A DNA stretch of 64,000 nucleotides from Kineobactrum sediminis (GCF_002868715.1 NZ_PKLZ01000009.1:62001-126000), one strand, 5' to 3'; positions 25,617 through 34,754 are shown, counted from the stretch's first letter. Translations and numbers: made by a program. The notes: generated by a model from the letters alone, not told the origin.

Positions 25617-26330
25617 TCAGTCCACGAAAGCTGAGCTGAAGTCACGCAGGCGCTGGGCATTGGCACCGAGATCACTCACGCCTACCCGGGACACAGAGCG
25701 CAGATCGACTACGCTGCCGTCAGCGGTCGAGCGGACCCTGATAACGATGTCATCCTTGAACGCCATGATGGCGGTCGTATCTACCGCTTCAATGTGCCAA
25801 TTCTCCGGGTCTTGATAGACGACTTCCCAACCGAGCTCGGTGGCTACGTCAAGCGCTCGCTGGTAGGCATTGTTGGGGGTAAGGGGAGTGCGAATGCTTT
25901 GCAGGTCCGGGTAGGCTTCCCGTTGTGCAGCCAGACTCTCCGGTTTTATCTCCAGGCTGTTACTGTTGGGGCCACGCAGGTCCGGGGCGTTTACAAATAC
26001 CGGTGGGTCGCTGAGATTGGTGCTGATATCGTGGATGGGCGGATAATCGCCCCGCGTTGACAGCAGTCCCAGCAGGAGGAGGGTGCCGGGAACCACCAGC
26101 AGGGCACGCAGGGCGATGTCCTTGCGCTGGTGCCGATAGCGGGGGATGAAGAACAGCACAATCGCAAGCAGCAACACGACGGCGGCGCCAAGGCTAGCGA
26201 TGGCATACAGCGCCAGCCCCTGTTGCCACGCGCCAACACGTACTATTAACACTGCAAGGGGTAACGCCAGCAGCAGGGTCAGGGCAAGATAGCCCAGTGC
26301 GTTGACCAGCCGTGAAGGGCTCCGGATCAT
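25617..26330 (-). CDS. Membrane protein with DUF1499 domain
   Basis: Protein of 237 residues with three hydrophobic segments at its N-terminus (about 10-32, 40-65 and 76-93) followed by a soluble DUF1499 domain of unknown function (about residues 120-235), recognised by TPNNAYQRALDVATELGW and DIVIRVR near the end. ATG 26330 is chosen because the segment upstream lacks hydrophobic character and a better ribosome site. It probably shares an operon with the HtrA protease downstream. I cannot assign a function. Confidence 0.78.
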   Translation of the reverse strand: MIRSPSRLVNALGYLALTLLLALPLAVLIVRVGAWQQGLALYAIASLGAAVVLLLAIVLFFIPRYRHQRKDIALRALLVVPGTLLLLGLLSTRGDYPPIHDISTNLSDPPVFVNAPDLRGPNSNSLEIKPESLAAQREAYPDLQSIRTPLTPNNAYQRALDVATELGWEVVYQDPENWHIEAVDTTAIMAFKDDIVIRVRSTADGSVVDLRSVSRVGVSDLGANAQRLRDFSSAFVD

Positions 26331-26533
26331 GGTACATTCCTTCGGTTGTTTGCCAGGCACAAAGAATACTACTCCCGGCGTCTCTGCGCGAGGCCGGTGA
26401 GCGGTTCAACAGAACAGCCATGGGGAGCGCATTTGGCCGTAGCCGATTGAGCTTTGGACCCCGCTTTGTTTAACTCCGCACCACAACCGATAACTACAGT
26501 ATAAGTTCCCTTGGGGATACAGGAGCAGACGAG

Positions 26534-27307
26534 ATGGGAAGAGTGGCAGGTAAGGTGGCGATCGTTACTGGCGGCGCCAGCGGCATGGGTAAGGCCGATG
26601 CGGTGTTGCTGGCAAAAGAAGGTGCCAAAGTGGTGGTGGCAGATTTGAATGTGGAAGATGGAGAAGCGGTGGCGGCTGCCATTGGCGAGGCGGCCTGTTT
26701 CATGCGGCTTGATGTCAGCGATGAAGACAACTGGCGTACTGTGATCGCCGATACGCTCGCGACTTTCGGGCAGCTGGACATTCTGGTCAATAATGCCGGC
26801 CTGCTGACGGTTGGCTCAATAGTCGACACCGATCTCCAGACCTGGCGTAAAACCCAGGCCGTGAATGTTGAGGGTGTGTTTCTGGGCTGCAAGCACGCCA
26901 TTCCAGCGATGGAGCGTAGCGGCGGGGGATCAATTGTTAATATGTCCTCCGTGGCCGCCTTTCAGGGTATATCCTTTGCCCCCGCTTATTCCGCCAGCAA
27001 GGGTGCGGTGCGCTCGCTGACCAAATCCGTGGCGATGCACTGTAAGGAAAGTGGAAATCGCATCCGCTGCAACTCGATTCACCCCGATGGGGTGCGCACT
27101 CCCATGGTAGTCAAGGTCGCCACCGGCAGGGAAACGGTGACCGCGGAAGAGCTGGCTTCTCTCGATAGCAATGCCAACATGTGTAACCCGGAAGATATAG
27201 CGATGATGGTGCTGTACCTGGCCTCGGACGAGTCCGGTTTTGTCAATGGCGCCGAAATGCTGATCGATAACTGCTCCACCATTACGCCGCCGATTGGCCT
27301 GACCTAG
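26534..27307 (+). CDS. Short-chain dehydrogenase/reductase (hydroxysteroid/cyclic alcohol type)
   Basis: Classical SDR of 257 residues. Cofactor loop TGGASGMG (near residue 13), VVADLN (Asp favouring NAD), NNAG, catalytic Ser in NMSSVAA and YSASK are all present. The C-terminal part (NSIHPDGVRTPM) resembles the group that includes 3-alpha/20-beta-hydroxysteroid and cyclohexanol dehydrogenases, so a cyclic alcohol is plausible. The EthD-domain gene follows 8 nt later on the same strand, so the two are likely co-transcribed. Confidence 0.88.
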   Translation: MGRVAGKVAIVTGGASGMGKADAVLLAKEGAKVVVADLNVEDGEAVAAAIGEAACFMRLDVSDEDNWRTVIADTLATFGQLDILVNNAGLLTVGSIVDTDLQTWRKTQAVNVEGVFLGCKHAIPAMERSGGGSIVNMSSVAAFQGISFAPAYSASKGAVRSLTKSVAMHCKESGNRIRCNSIHPDGVRTPMVVKVATGRETVTAEELASLDSNANMCNPEDIAMMVLYLASDESGFVNGAEMLIDNCSTITPPIGLT

Positions 27308-27315
27308 GAGCGTTC

Positions 27316-28023
27316 ATGGAAAAGGTGCTGTACTTACTTCGGGGCGCCACCGATACCGACGCCGACGCTTTCCGTGACCGACTGCTGGCCGAACTGGTGC
27401 CGGGATTACAGGGAACTTCCGGGGTGCGTGCGATACGCCTGGCGGTGGCAGACAGTGCAGTCGAATTGGCTGCTGACAAGCGTCTGGCCAGTAACGGGCC
27501 ACTTCCCGATGCGCTGCTTTCCCTATGGCTTGACGACGCCTGGCAACGGCCGGAACCGGCACAATTAGCGCCCACCCTCGTAGCCAGCAGCTGTGCCTAC
27601 CTGGTTACCGAAGCGGAACCCCTGGTTAATGCAACCCAGCCTCCCGAAGCGAACGGACGGGTACCCGGGTTTTGCCAGGTGGCGATGCTGCAGCGACCGC
27701 CGCGCCTGAATGAAGAGGACTGGCTGGAGATCTGGAAGGGGAGTCACGGGGAGGTTGCTGTCAGAACCCAGTCAACATTCGGGTATCGCCAGAACCTGGT
27801 TGCACGTGCGCTCGACGAGGGTGCCGTGCTGCACGCCATTGTTGAAGAAAACTTCCCCGCTGCGGCAATGACGTCCGCCCATGCATTTTATGCGGCGGGT
27901 GACGATGCCACGTTGGCAGCGCACCAGACTGCGATGATGGAGAGTTGCGCCCGTTTTATCGATTTCGACAAAATTGATGTCGTACCGATGAGTGAGTACC
28001 TGTTCAGCGCTGCAGGGCCCTGA
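27316..28023 (+). CDS. EthD-domain protein
   Basis: Protein of 235 residues with a dimeric ferredoxin-like EthD domain in its second half ([22 protein letters not shown], roughly residues 125-147). A divergent similar fold may occupy the first half ([29 protein letters not shown]), making a tandem arrangement. EthD proteins are found in clusters for ether, polyketide and steroid or terpenoid breakdown, usually without known catalysis. ATG 27316 has AGGAG upstream. Its 3' end overlaps the end of the convergent htpX gene by 20 nt. Confidence 0.75.
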   Translation: MEKVLYLLRGATDTDADAFRDRLLAELVPGLQGTSGVRAIRLAVADSAVELAADKRLASNGPLPDALLSLWLDDAWQRPEPAQLAPTLVASSCAYLVTEAEPLVNATQPPEANGRVPGFCQVAMLQRPPRLNEEDWLEIWKGSHGEVAVRTQSTFGYRQNLVARALDEGAVLHAIVEENFPAAAMTSAHAFYAAGDDATLAAHQTAMMESCARFIDFDKIDVVPMSEYLFSAAGP

Positions 28024-28882
28024 TCCGGTCTTCCAGCGGTGGGTGGGAACTGAACAGCCGGGACATTCCCTGTTTCATCTGTTCACTGATGCCAAAGGCA
28101 GTCAGTTCCCCGGGGAGGTCCTGGGGAAGGCCCTGTTCCGCTCGCAAGCGTTGCAGGGCGCCGATCATTGCGGCGTTACTGGTCAGGCCTGCACTGGCCG
28201 CATCGGCCCGGTATTCCCGCCAGCGGGAAAACCAGAAGACGATCATGCTGGCCAGGATACTCAGTACAATCTGGGCAACAATGGTCACCACAAAATAACC
28301 GATGCCGTAGCCGCGTTCTGTCTTGAACACCACACGATCAACGGTATGGCCGATAATACGGGCAAAAAACAGCACGAAGGTATTCACCACGCCCTGGATC
28401 AGGGTCAGTGTGACCATGTCGCCATTGGCAACATGGCCTATTTCATGGGCCATGACGGCGCGAGCTTCCTCGGGGCTGAACCGCTTCAGCAGGCCACTGC
28501 TCACCGCCACCAGGGCATTGTTGCGATTCCAGCCGGTAGCAAAGGCATTGGCGGCCTCAGAGTGAAAAATGGCGACCTCGGGCATGCCGATACCCGCGCT
28601 TTGGGCCAGTTCGCGCACAGTGTCCAGCAGCCAGCGCTCCTCGCGGTTGCGAGGCTGATCGATAACAGCAGCGCCGGTGCTGCGCTTGGCCATCCATTTG
28701 GACAGGAGCAGGGAAATCAGGGAGCCGCCAAAACCAAACAGGGCGCAGAAGATCAATAGCGCTCCAAGGTTGAGGTCAACGCCATTGGCAGCCAGGATAC
28801 CCTCCAGGCCCAAAAGATTGAAGATGATGCTGACCAGCACCAATACCGCAATGTTCGTTGCAAGAAACAGCATAATTCTCAT
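28004..28882 (-). CDS. htpX: Membrane zinc protease HtpX
   Basis: Inner-membrane zinc metalloprotease of 292 residues that degrades misfolded membrane proteins. It has the HEIGH zinc motif at residues 146-150, N-terminal hydrophobic helices at about 5-25 and 40-62, and two more after the active site (about 160-180 and 195-218). The conserved NAFATG motif lies near residue 112. In E. coli it is part of the Cpx envelope-stress response; no control site is obvious here. It converges on the EthD gene with a 20-nt overlap. Confidence 0.95.
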   Translation of the reverse strand: MRIMLFLATNIAVLVLVSIIFNLLGLEGILAANGVDLNLGALLIFCALFGFGGSLISLLLSKWMAKRSTGAAVIDQPRNREERWLLDTVRELAQSAGIGMPEVAIFHSEAANAFATGWNRNNALVAVSSGLLKRFSPEEARAVMAHEIGHVANGDMVTLTLIQGVVNTFVLFFARIIGHTVDRVVFKTERGYGIGYFVVTIVAQIVLSILASMIVFWFSRWREYRADAASAGLTSNAAMIGALQRLRAEQGLPQDLPGELTAFGISEQMKQGMSRLFSSHPPLEDRIRALQR

Positions 28883-28988
28883 GGCGCGTTATGTCCTCTG
28901 TACGCTGATGATGCGGCCTGCGACTGTGGTGGGCGGGATCGCTCGCTCACAGTAGCCAGTAGGGATATGCTATCTGCGGTGAGCTTTT

Positions 28989-29345
28989 TCAAGCGTCGCT
29001 GGTGTTATTCTCCCGGATAGGACTGATATCGGCGGGCTTGCTCCCAGAAGGCACCTCCGGGGTGTCGGCTGATGTTGGGAGTAAAGCGGCCTGGTGGTCG
29101 TCCGGCGCAACCGGTAGCGGTGTAGTGCTGATTTCGAGCACCGGTTCGCCTCTGGCGTTGACTTCCGCAGCGAGTACCTCGCCCCTCAGGTCAATATTTT
29201 TACTACTGAGCTCAAAGAGCAGGTTGACGCCTTCATCGTGATGGCGCACACGCTGCACCATGCGGGGGTCGCGACCGTCCACCCAGGCTTTGCTTTTACC
29301 CCAGTAATGCCCCTGCTGGTTGCGGATGACGAACACTTCATTCAT
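28989..29345 (-). CDS. Conserved-looking small protein of unknown function
   Basis: Protein of 118 residues, not recognised. The N-terminal part (MNEVFVIRNQQGHYWGKSK, then WVDGRD) looks like a compact folded domain with repeated aromatic and charged residues; the last 40 residues are Pro/Ser/Thr-rich and probably disordered. No signal peptide or membrane segment. It lies 74 nt downstream of the J-domain gene on the same strand and may be the last gene of that unit. Confidence 0.6.
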   Translation of the reverse strand: MNEVFVIRNQQGHYWGKSKAWVDGRDPRMVQRVRHHDEGVNLLFELSSKNIDLRGEVLAAEVNARGEPVLEISTTPLPVAPDDHQAALLPTSADTPEVPSGSKPADISPIRENNTSDA

Positions 29346-29419
29346 GACGATTGGGTCCTCCTTGTGTTGACCGGCGCGCAGTTTAGATAGTCATCGCGGT
29401 CGGCGCCAGCCGGACCGGC

Positions 29420-30136
29420 TCAATCGAGCAGAAAATCCTTGGCCTGGTTGACCTTGGCAGCCAGGTAATCATTACCGCCGCGATCAGGGTGTAATTTTTG
29501 TATCAGTTTGCGATGAGCGGCGATAATGTCCTCGTTACTGGCGCCCTCGGCAAGCCCGAGCACCGCCAGTGCTTCTGTGCGCGAGAGATTGCCCGTCTCT
29601 GGCGCTGCGCCTCCCTGGCGACCGAATTCCTTTTCATCCGGAAAGCGCTGCTGCAGATAGCTGTCCAGTAATTGTACGGAATCATTATCTTCGCGCTGGC
29701 AGTAGCGCAGCAGTTCTTCCAGCTGGCTGCGATTGAGTTCATCGAGCAGCCAGCCTTTCAATGGGCCTGTGAGTACTTCACCATGGAGCTGTCCGGACTC
29801 ATGGTTGAGATGCATCCGCAGTACGGTCGTGGTTACGGTTGAGTGCTGCCCCTGGCCGGCATTGGCCGTCGCTTTTTTCTTCAGGGAAGCCAGCATCGGA
29901 AACAGGCGAATCAACAACGGCAGCATCTGCCGCGAGGCGACCAGCAGGCCGGTGAAGGCAGCTCCTACCCAGTGCATGCGCCCGGACAGGGTCAGCACCA
30001 CGACAATCACCACGGCAATACCCGCGCCAATTTTCAGGTACTGTGCCTTGCGTTTGTGCGGTGGCAAGGCCTGGGCGCGGATAAAGAGCATATAGAGGGC
30101 GATGGCGATTGCCAGCAGCAACAGGACTCTCGGCAC
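29420..30136 (-). CDS. Membrane-anchored J-domain protein
   Basis: Protein of 238 residues. Two N-terminal hydrophobic segments (about 4-20 and 35-55), then a region with a further hydrophobic stretch near 58-82, a linker, and a C-terminal J domain (about 185-238) carrying the HPD tripeptide in LHPDRGGND. The layout is TIM14-like rather than that of classical DnaJ, so it probably recruits a DnaK/Hsp70 chaperone to the membrane. GTG 30136 lies 8 nt after the VWA gene, so the two are translationally linked. Confidence 0.8.
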   Translation of the reverse strand: MPRVLLLLAIAIALYMLFIRAQALPPHKRKAQYLKIGAGIAVVIVVVLTLSGRMHWVGAAFTGLLVASRQMLPLLIRLFPMLASLKKKATANAGQGQHSTVTTTVLRMHLNHESGQLHGEVLTGPLKGWLLDELNRSQLEELLRYCQREDNDSVQLLDSYLQQRFPDEKEFGRQGGAAPETGNLSRTEALAVLGLAEGASNEDIIAAHRKLIQKLHPDRGGNDYLAAKVNQAKDFLLD

Positions 30137-30144
30137 GTGGATCC

Positions 30145-30831
30145 TCAGGGGTTGAGTTGTTTGAGGAGGAGTCTAGCACCCTCGCCTGGGTTATTCTCCA
30201 GTGCTCTGCGGCCGCCTGCTGCGTAGCGTGCCACAGCGCCCAGAAGCTCCGCCAGTGCAGAGGCGCTGGTCTGGTCAAAGCGAGCCCAGGCGCCGCCACT
30301 GAGTTTGGCCATGGTTTGAAAAGTCTGTCGGGCCAGCGGATCGCCACCCTCCTGAAACATGAACAGGGGTAATTTCAGCAGCCCACATTCTCCGGCCAGG
30401 TTGCAGAGCCCGTCCGGTGCTTCCTCCAGGGCATCACCAATAAACACCACGGCTCTTAACGGCGTTTCCTTGTGCACGTGTTGAGCATGGCGGAGCAGGC
30501 GCCCGATCTGGGTATGGCCGCCCTCGCAGCGTACTTGCGCCATCTGGGCCGCGAGGGCATTGGTGTCGCGCAGCCACTGGCTCGCATAAAACTCCTGGAA
30601 ACCCCGGTAATAGCACAATTGCACCGACAGCGAGGCAATTTTGTCGGTGGCGGTAAACATATCGGCCTGCTGTCGTCTCGCCACATCCCAGGTTGGCTGG
30701 CGACTGGCAGTCGCGTCAACGCCGAACAGTAACCGCGGGTGTTTTTCCGCAAACGTGGTGACCGCTTTGCTCTTGCTGAGGAAGGCCTGAATTTCTCCGC
30801 TGCTGGCGATGCGGGCCGGGGTTTTAGCCAT
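30145..30831 (-). CDS. VWA-domain protein
   Basis: Protein of 228 residues with a von Willebrand factor A fold. The metal-ion-dependent adhesion site motif DxTxS is visible in GVDATASRQ (about residue 38-46), and further structural elements follow (GHTQIGRLL; VVFIGDALEE, giving the second and third MIDAS loops). There is no secretion signal, so it is cytoplasmic. Its start is 15 nt from the end of a 62-aa gene and its end 8 nt from the J-domain gene, forming a tight unit. The partner and role are unknown. Confidence 0.72.
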   Translation of the reverse strand: MAKTPARIASSGEIQAFLSKSKAVTTFAEKHPRLLFGVDATASRQPTWDVARRQQADMFTATDKIASLSVQLCYYRGFQEFYASQWLRDTNALAAQMAQVRCEGGHTQIGRLLRHAQHVHKETPLRAVVFIGDALEEAPDGLCNLAGECGLLKLPLFMFQEGGDPLARQTFQTMAKLSGGAWARFDQTSASALAELLGAVARYAAGGRRALENNPGEGARLLLKQLNP

Positions 30832-30846
30832 AGTCGGTAGGTTCGC

Positions 30847-31035
30847 CTAGTGCTGGCGGTTCAATTTGCCTATTCTTTCAAGTTCCGCAAGATAGTGGCG
30901 GCGTTCCGCAAGCTCGTCGATAGCTTTCTGCAGGGCCTGCCGATCAATGCTCTGCTCCTGCTCATTGGCAACCAGTTGCCACAGCTTGCGGCTGCAGTAC
31001 TGGCCAGGGTCGAAATGATTGTTGTTTGTCGTCAT
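30847..31035 (-). CDS. Small protein of unknown function (62 aa)
   Basis: Protein of 62 residues, not recognised. It is Gln-, Glu- and Leu-rich, and residues about 30-60 (RQALQKAIDELAERRHYLAEL) are probably a coiled coil. No membrane segment. Its position just ahead of the VWA gene makes it the likely first gene of that operon. Start ATG 31035 is followed by TGACAA-type codons; a real gene is favoured by the codon pattern and spacing, but evidence is limited. Confidence 0.5.
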   Translation of the reverse strand: MTTNNNHFDPGQYCSRKLWQLVANEQEQSIDRQALQKAIDELAERRHYLAELERIGKLNRQH

Positions 31036-31242
31036 CGTTAAAACTCTTGTTAATTCTGGTTGTAAGACATCGACACGGCACTTTTGTTCGCGACCGCGTG
31101 ACTGATGTTTACAGCCTGAAGGATTTTTATGACCGTTTTATGACGTCGCGGTCCTACCAATATCTTCAAGTATAATAGCTATGGGCGTGTACTTCGCAAG
31201 CGTGGCAATGAAAGATCAGTGCAATCTTGCGATGCATTTCGC

Positions 31243-31248
31243 TATAAT
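31243..31248 (+). promoter_or_regulatory. Perfect -10 hexamer immediately before msrA
   Basis: A consensus TATAAT lies 7 nt before the msrA ATG. If used, transcription would begin at about the ATG, giving a leaderless or nearly leaderless mRNA; no ribosome-binding site is seen upstream of the start. No good -35 element was found at 17 nt. A second TATAAT is at 31171-31176. Confidence 0.35.
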
Positions 31249-31255
31249 AATTAAC

Positions 31256-31921
31256 ATGAGTCTATTCGATATTCGCAAGAAACGCTCCCTTCCCGATGCC
31301 GCGACCGCCCTTCCCGGGCGGGGCGAGGCGATCGCTGTGCCCCCGGCGCACTTTGTCAACGGTCATCCCCTCGAGCCTCCCTTTCCGGCAGGCATGGAAC
31401 AGGCTGTATTTGGTATGGGCTGTTTTTGGGGAGTGGAACGGCAGTTCTGGCAGGTTCCTGGAGTCTACAGTACTGCTGTCGGCTATGCGGGCGGCCACAC
31501 GCCGAACCCGACCTACCAGGAAGTATGCAGCGGTCAGACCGGCCATACGGAAGCTGTGCTGGTGATCTTTGACCCGGAAACGGTCAGTTACGAGCAACTT
31601 CTGGAGGTGTTCTGGGAGGAACATGATCCCACCCAGGGAATGCGCCAGGGTAATGACCTGGGAACGCAGTATCGTTCGGCTATCTATACCTCTGGTACGG
31701 AACAGCAGCGCCTGGCGGAAGCCAGCCGGAGCACGTTTCAGGCTGCACTGGAGACCGCGGGCTTTGGTGCGATTACTACCGAGATTATGCCCGCCATGCC
31801 CTTCTATTATGCCGAGGAATACCATCAACAGTACCTGGCCAAAAATCCCGGCGGCTATTGTGGATTGCGGGGCACAGGCGTCAGTTGTCCCACGGGGCTC
31901 CCCCTTGGTCGTGAAAGTTAA
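31256..31921 (+). CDS. msrA: Peptide methionine (S)-S-oxide reductase MsrA
   Basis: Repairs methionine-S-sulfoxide in proteins using thioredoxin. Start ATG 31256 gives MSLFDIRKK and the long N-terminal extension of the E. coli type. The catalytic motif GCFWGVE contains Cys56; a C-terminal resolving cysteine occurs in [24 protein letters not shown] and other family stretches are conserved. The 221-residue length is normal. It is a single gene, with the TonB receptor following 157 nt later. Confidence 0.96.
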   Translation: MSLFDIRKKRSLPDAATALPGRGEAIAVPPAHFVNGHPLEPPFPAGMEQAVFGMGCFWGVERQFWQVPGVYSTAVGYAGGHTPNPTYQEVCSGQTGHTEAVLVIFDPETVSYEQLLEVFWEEHDPTQGMRQGNDLGTQYRSAIYTSGTEQQRLAEASRSTFQAALETAGFGAITTEIMPAMPFYYAEEYHQQYLAKNPGGYCGLRGTGVSCPTGLPLGRES

Positions 31922-32078
31922 ACCAGCCGCTTTATAACCGACACCTTTCTACTACATATACCCAAGCCCTCCTCGCGGCTATTGCCCGCCTGCTGAAAAG
32001 CCTGTTCTAATGCAAGACGTCGCCAGCAATGGCGAGCACGCTCCAACGATAAATAAAAGATAACGTGAGGTGCAAGTA

Positions 32079-34547
32079 ATGTTGAAGCATGATATGTGGC
32101 GTCCGTCTGCTATTTGCCTGGCGATCGGGACGGTGCTGGCAGCCGCCGGACCGGTTTCGGTTTCTGCCCAGGGCATGGTTCTTGAGGAAGTAGTTGTCAC
32201 CGCACGCAAGCGCGCCGAGAGCCTGCAGGAGACGCCGCTGGCGGTAACGGCCCTGGATGCCACCGCCTTGCGCGAAGCCGGTGTCCGCAATCTGGCCGAT
32301 CTCAATACCCTGGCACCCAACATTGATGTGGTGGAAGCCAATGGCTCCGCGCCATTGGCCAGTGTCTATATTCGCGGCGTCGGCCAGCGCAATACCGGCG
32401 AGAATATCGACTCGGGGGTGGGTATCTACATAGATGATGTCTACCTGGGTCGTCCGGATGGCGCCCTGCTGGATCTTAATGATATTCAATCGGTACAGGT
32501 ACTTCGGGGCCCGCAGGGCACCCTTTTTGGCAAGAACACCACGGGGGGGGCGCTGGTTTTTACAACCAACAGGCCAGTAGGTGAATTTGAGGGCTCCATC
32601 GGTACGCGTATCGGTAATTTTGGCCGCCGGGATCTCGATTTTGTGCTTAACCTGCCCTTGAGTGAATCTGTCTGGACCCGATTCTCCGGTGTTGTGCGCA
32701 AACGTGATGGCCAGATAGAGAACCTGTTTGACGGCAAGGATTACATGGACGAGGATCGTCAAAGCCTTATCTGGCAGACTCGTTGGGCCGCCAGCGAGGA
32801 TCTCACCATTGATCTCAACGTGAACTGGGCCGAAACGGACCAGCGCATGCGGCCGATGAAGTGCCTCAACGTCGATGGCGTCATCGGCTGGCAGGCGCAG
32901 TTGTTCAATACCCTTGCCATTATTCCATCCACCGGTAAAACACTGGGCGATTTCTGTGATGAAGCGGCGGCGGCGGGAGGCGGTGATCCGCGCAAAGTGG
33001 TTTCTGACCTTGGCGGTGAGTACAAGGCCAAAAACCGCGGCGCTTCATTGGTTGCCGAATGGGCAGTCAATGACGACCTGATGTTAAAGAGCGTGAGCGG
33101 GTGGCGTTATACGGAAGCGTCACAGAACGATGAACTTGATCATACGGCAATTCCGTTTCTGCACCGAACCAATACAGTGCATCCCGAGGGTGGTGCGGGA
33201 GAAACGGATCAGTACAGCCAGGAATTGCAATTAATCGGCAGTGCAGCCGATGACCGCCTGCAGTATGTAACCGGCCTTTACTGGTTCAGGGAAGAGAGTG
33301 AGGGGCGGCAGAGCATCAGCTTCCTGGGGCCCTTTGACCCCGCTATCGCCAATCTGTTTTTTCTTAATGTCTCAGCCGATACACAGCAAGCAGAGAACGA
33401 TGCGTTTGCTGCCTATGCCCAGCTGGAATGGGAATTCAGTCCCCAGTGGCGCACCACGCTCGGTGTCCGTTACACCGAGGAGACCCGGGAGTTGGCGATT
33501 ACTGACTTCGAGATCGACACCAGCACGCTGGATGCCAATGGCGGTCCGGTAACGCCCCTTGGTGGTGGTTTGTTTGTGGTACAGCGTCCGGGCTTCGAGT
33601 ACAACCCCGCCTTTGGCTTTGATGTGGCGGGCGAGCGCCAGCGTAAGGTATCCAACAGTGACATCACCCCAATGGCCAGTATCCAGTACCTGATCGAGGG
33701 GAATACCTGGATTGACCAGGGCAGCCTCTACCTGACCTATAGCGAGGGTTTTCTGTCTGGTGGCCTGTCCGAGTCACCTACCGGGGAGCTTGAGCGGTTT
33801 GAGCCGGAAGAAGTGGAAAGCTGGGAATTCGGGTTCAAGCTGGACCTGCTCGATCGGCGTCTGCGCCTTAACGGTGCGTTCTTCTACACGGATTATACCA
33901 ATCGCCAGCTCACCACCCTGGTGATCAACCCCGAAGTACAGTCACCATCGCCTGCGACCATCAATGCCGCGGAGTCTGTGATCAAGGGTTTTGAGCTGGA
34001 GAGCACCTGGCTGGCGACAGACAACCTGGTGATCGGTTTTAACGCGACGATCACGGACGGCGACATCAAGGAGTTCATGGATGAACAGATCACCATCGCC
34101 GACACTTCGGTACCTGCTGTCCCGGGCTGTGTCCGCGCAAACCTGACGATATTGCAGGTGGACTCCTGTCCAAATGACCGCTCCAGTGAAAACCTGCCGC
34201 GCCTGGCCGAGCAGACGTATCTGTTGTCTGCCCAATATAACTGGGAGACCGCTTATGGGGTGATTACCCCGAGAATACAGGCCAGCTGGAAGTTTGACCT
34301 GGAGTTCTGCTTTGATGCCCTCAGTTGTACCACTGGCCTGTGGAATGAGGACAAGCAGTATGAGCTGAGTGCTCGTGTAGGATGGGTTTCTCCCGACGAG
34401 CGCTGGTCCGGCTCCCTGTTCGGTACCAACCTGACCGATGAGGAATATCTCAACGGCGGTACTGCGCTGGTTGAGTCCTCCGGTATCGGTGGCTTTGCGG
34501 TGGCGCCGCCGCGGATGTATGGGATGGAGTTGGAGTACCGGTTTTAG
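32079..34547 (+). CDS. TonB-dependent outer-membrane receptor
   Basis: Outer-membrane beta-barrel of 822 residues that imports an unknown substrate using TonB energy. Start ATG 32079 has GAGGTG seven bases upstream. A signal sequence (about 1-31, ending VSAQ) is followed by a TonB-box-like EEVVVTARKR, a plug domain (with SVYIRGVGQRN and LRGPQGTLFGKNTTGG) and a 22-stranded-type barrel ending in the typical aromatic C-terminus (EYRF). This plug pattern is the one found in marine and sphingomonad receptors for plant, sterol or oligosaccharide-like compounds, but the substrate cannot be read here. No partner gene sits beside it. Confidence 0.93.
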   Translation: MLKHDMWRPSAICLAIGTVLAAAGPVSVSAQGMVLEEVVVTARKRAESLQETPLAVTALDATALREAGVRNLADLNTLAPNIDVVEANGSAPLASVYIRGVGQRNTGENIDSGVGIYIDDVYLGRPDGALLDLNDIQSVQVLRGPQGTLFGKNTTGGALVFTTNRPVGEFEGSIGTRIGNFGRRDLDFVLNLPLSESVWTRFSGVVRKRDGQIENLFDGKDYMDEDRQSLIWQTRWAASEDLTIDLNVNWAETDQRMRPMKCLNVDGVIGWQAQLFNTLAIIPSTGKTLGDFCDEAAAAGGGDPRKVVSDLGGEYKAKNRGASLVAEWAVNDDLMLKSVSGWRYTEASQNDELDHTAIPFLHRTNTVHPEGGAGETDQYSQELQLIGSAADDRLQYVTGLYWFREESEGRQSISFLGPFDPAIANLFFLNVSADTQQAENDAFAAYAQLEWEFSPQWRTTLGVRYTEETRELAITDFEIDTSTLDANGGPVTPLGGGLFVVQRPGFEYNPAFGFDVAGERQRKVSNSDITPMASIQYLIEGNTWIDQGSLYLTYSEGFLSGGLSESPTGELERFEPEEVESWEFGFKLDLLDRRLRLNGAFFYTDYTNRQLTTLVINPEVQSPSPATINAAESVIKGFELESTWLATDNLVIGFNATITDGDIKEFMDEQITIADTSVPAVPGCVRANLTILQVDSCPNDRSSENLPRLAEQTYLLSAQYNWETAYGVITPRIQASWKFDLEFCFDALSCTTGLWNEDKQYELSARVGWVSPDERWSGSLFGTNLTDEEYLNGGTALVESSGIGGFAVAPPRMYGMELEYRF

Positions 34548-34581
34548 TAAGGTCTCCGAGGTGTCCGGTAATACTTTTCTC

Positions 34582-34697
34582 GCCGCAGTGCCGCTGGCAG
34601 GCGGCACTGCGACACGCCGTGAATACGTCCCTGTAGGCTTCACGCCGGCATCCATGCCGGCGAGAGTCGCAGTCCCGCCTGGTAACGACACCGCGGC
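34582..34697. repeat. Structured repeat element, copy 1
   Basis: First of three tandem 116-nt elements in the 752-nt stretch between the TonB receptor and rsmE that carries no gene. It has 32-nt terminal arms, complementary at about 26 of 32 positions, flanking a core that contains the CGCCGGCAT/ATGCCGGCG palindrome (9-bp stem, 2-nt loop). The left arm also folds on itself as CGCAGTGCCG/CGGCACTGCG. The unit including spacer repeats with a 173-nt period. Function unknown. Confidence 0.85.
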
Positions 34698-34754
34698 TAC
34701 TATCGGTACGTAGCGAGTGGCTTTGTTTTTCCTGGAAACGGGTGTTTTTTTCTC

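Noticed and set aside
30847-31035. The 62-aa minus-strand gene as a mere shadow frame
   Set aside because: Shadow status was considered but not accepted: an opposite-strand frame of similar size exists at the same place, yet the minus-strand product has a plausible coiled coil and fits the VWA operon spacing, so it is kept at moderate confidence.
31922-32078. Fur box or other iron-control site before the TonB receptor
   Set aside because: No 19-nt AT-rich dyad of the Fur type is present in the sequence; only a small CGCCA/TGGCG hairpin with a GCAA loop was noticed at 32021-32034.
33942-34691. A 249-codon minus-strand frame antisense to the TonB receptor end
   Set aside because: It runs through the receptor gene on the other strand and into repeat copy 1, with no known domain.
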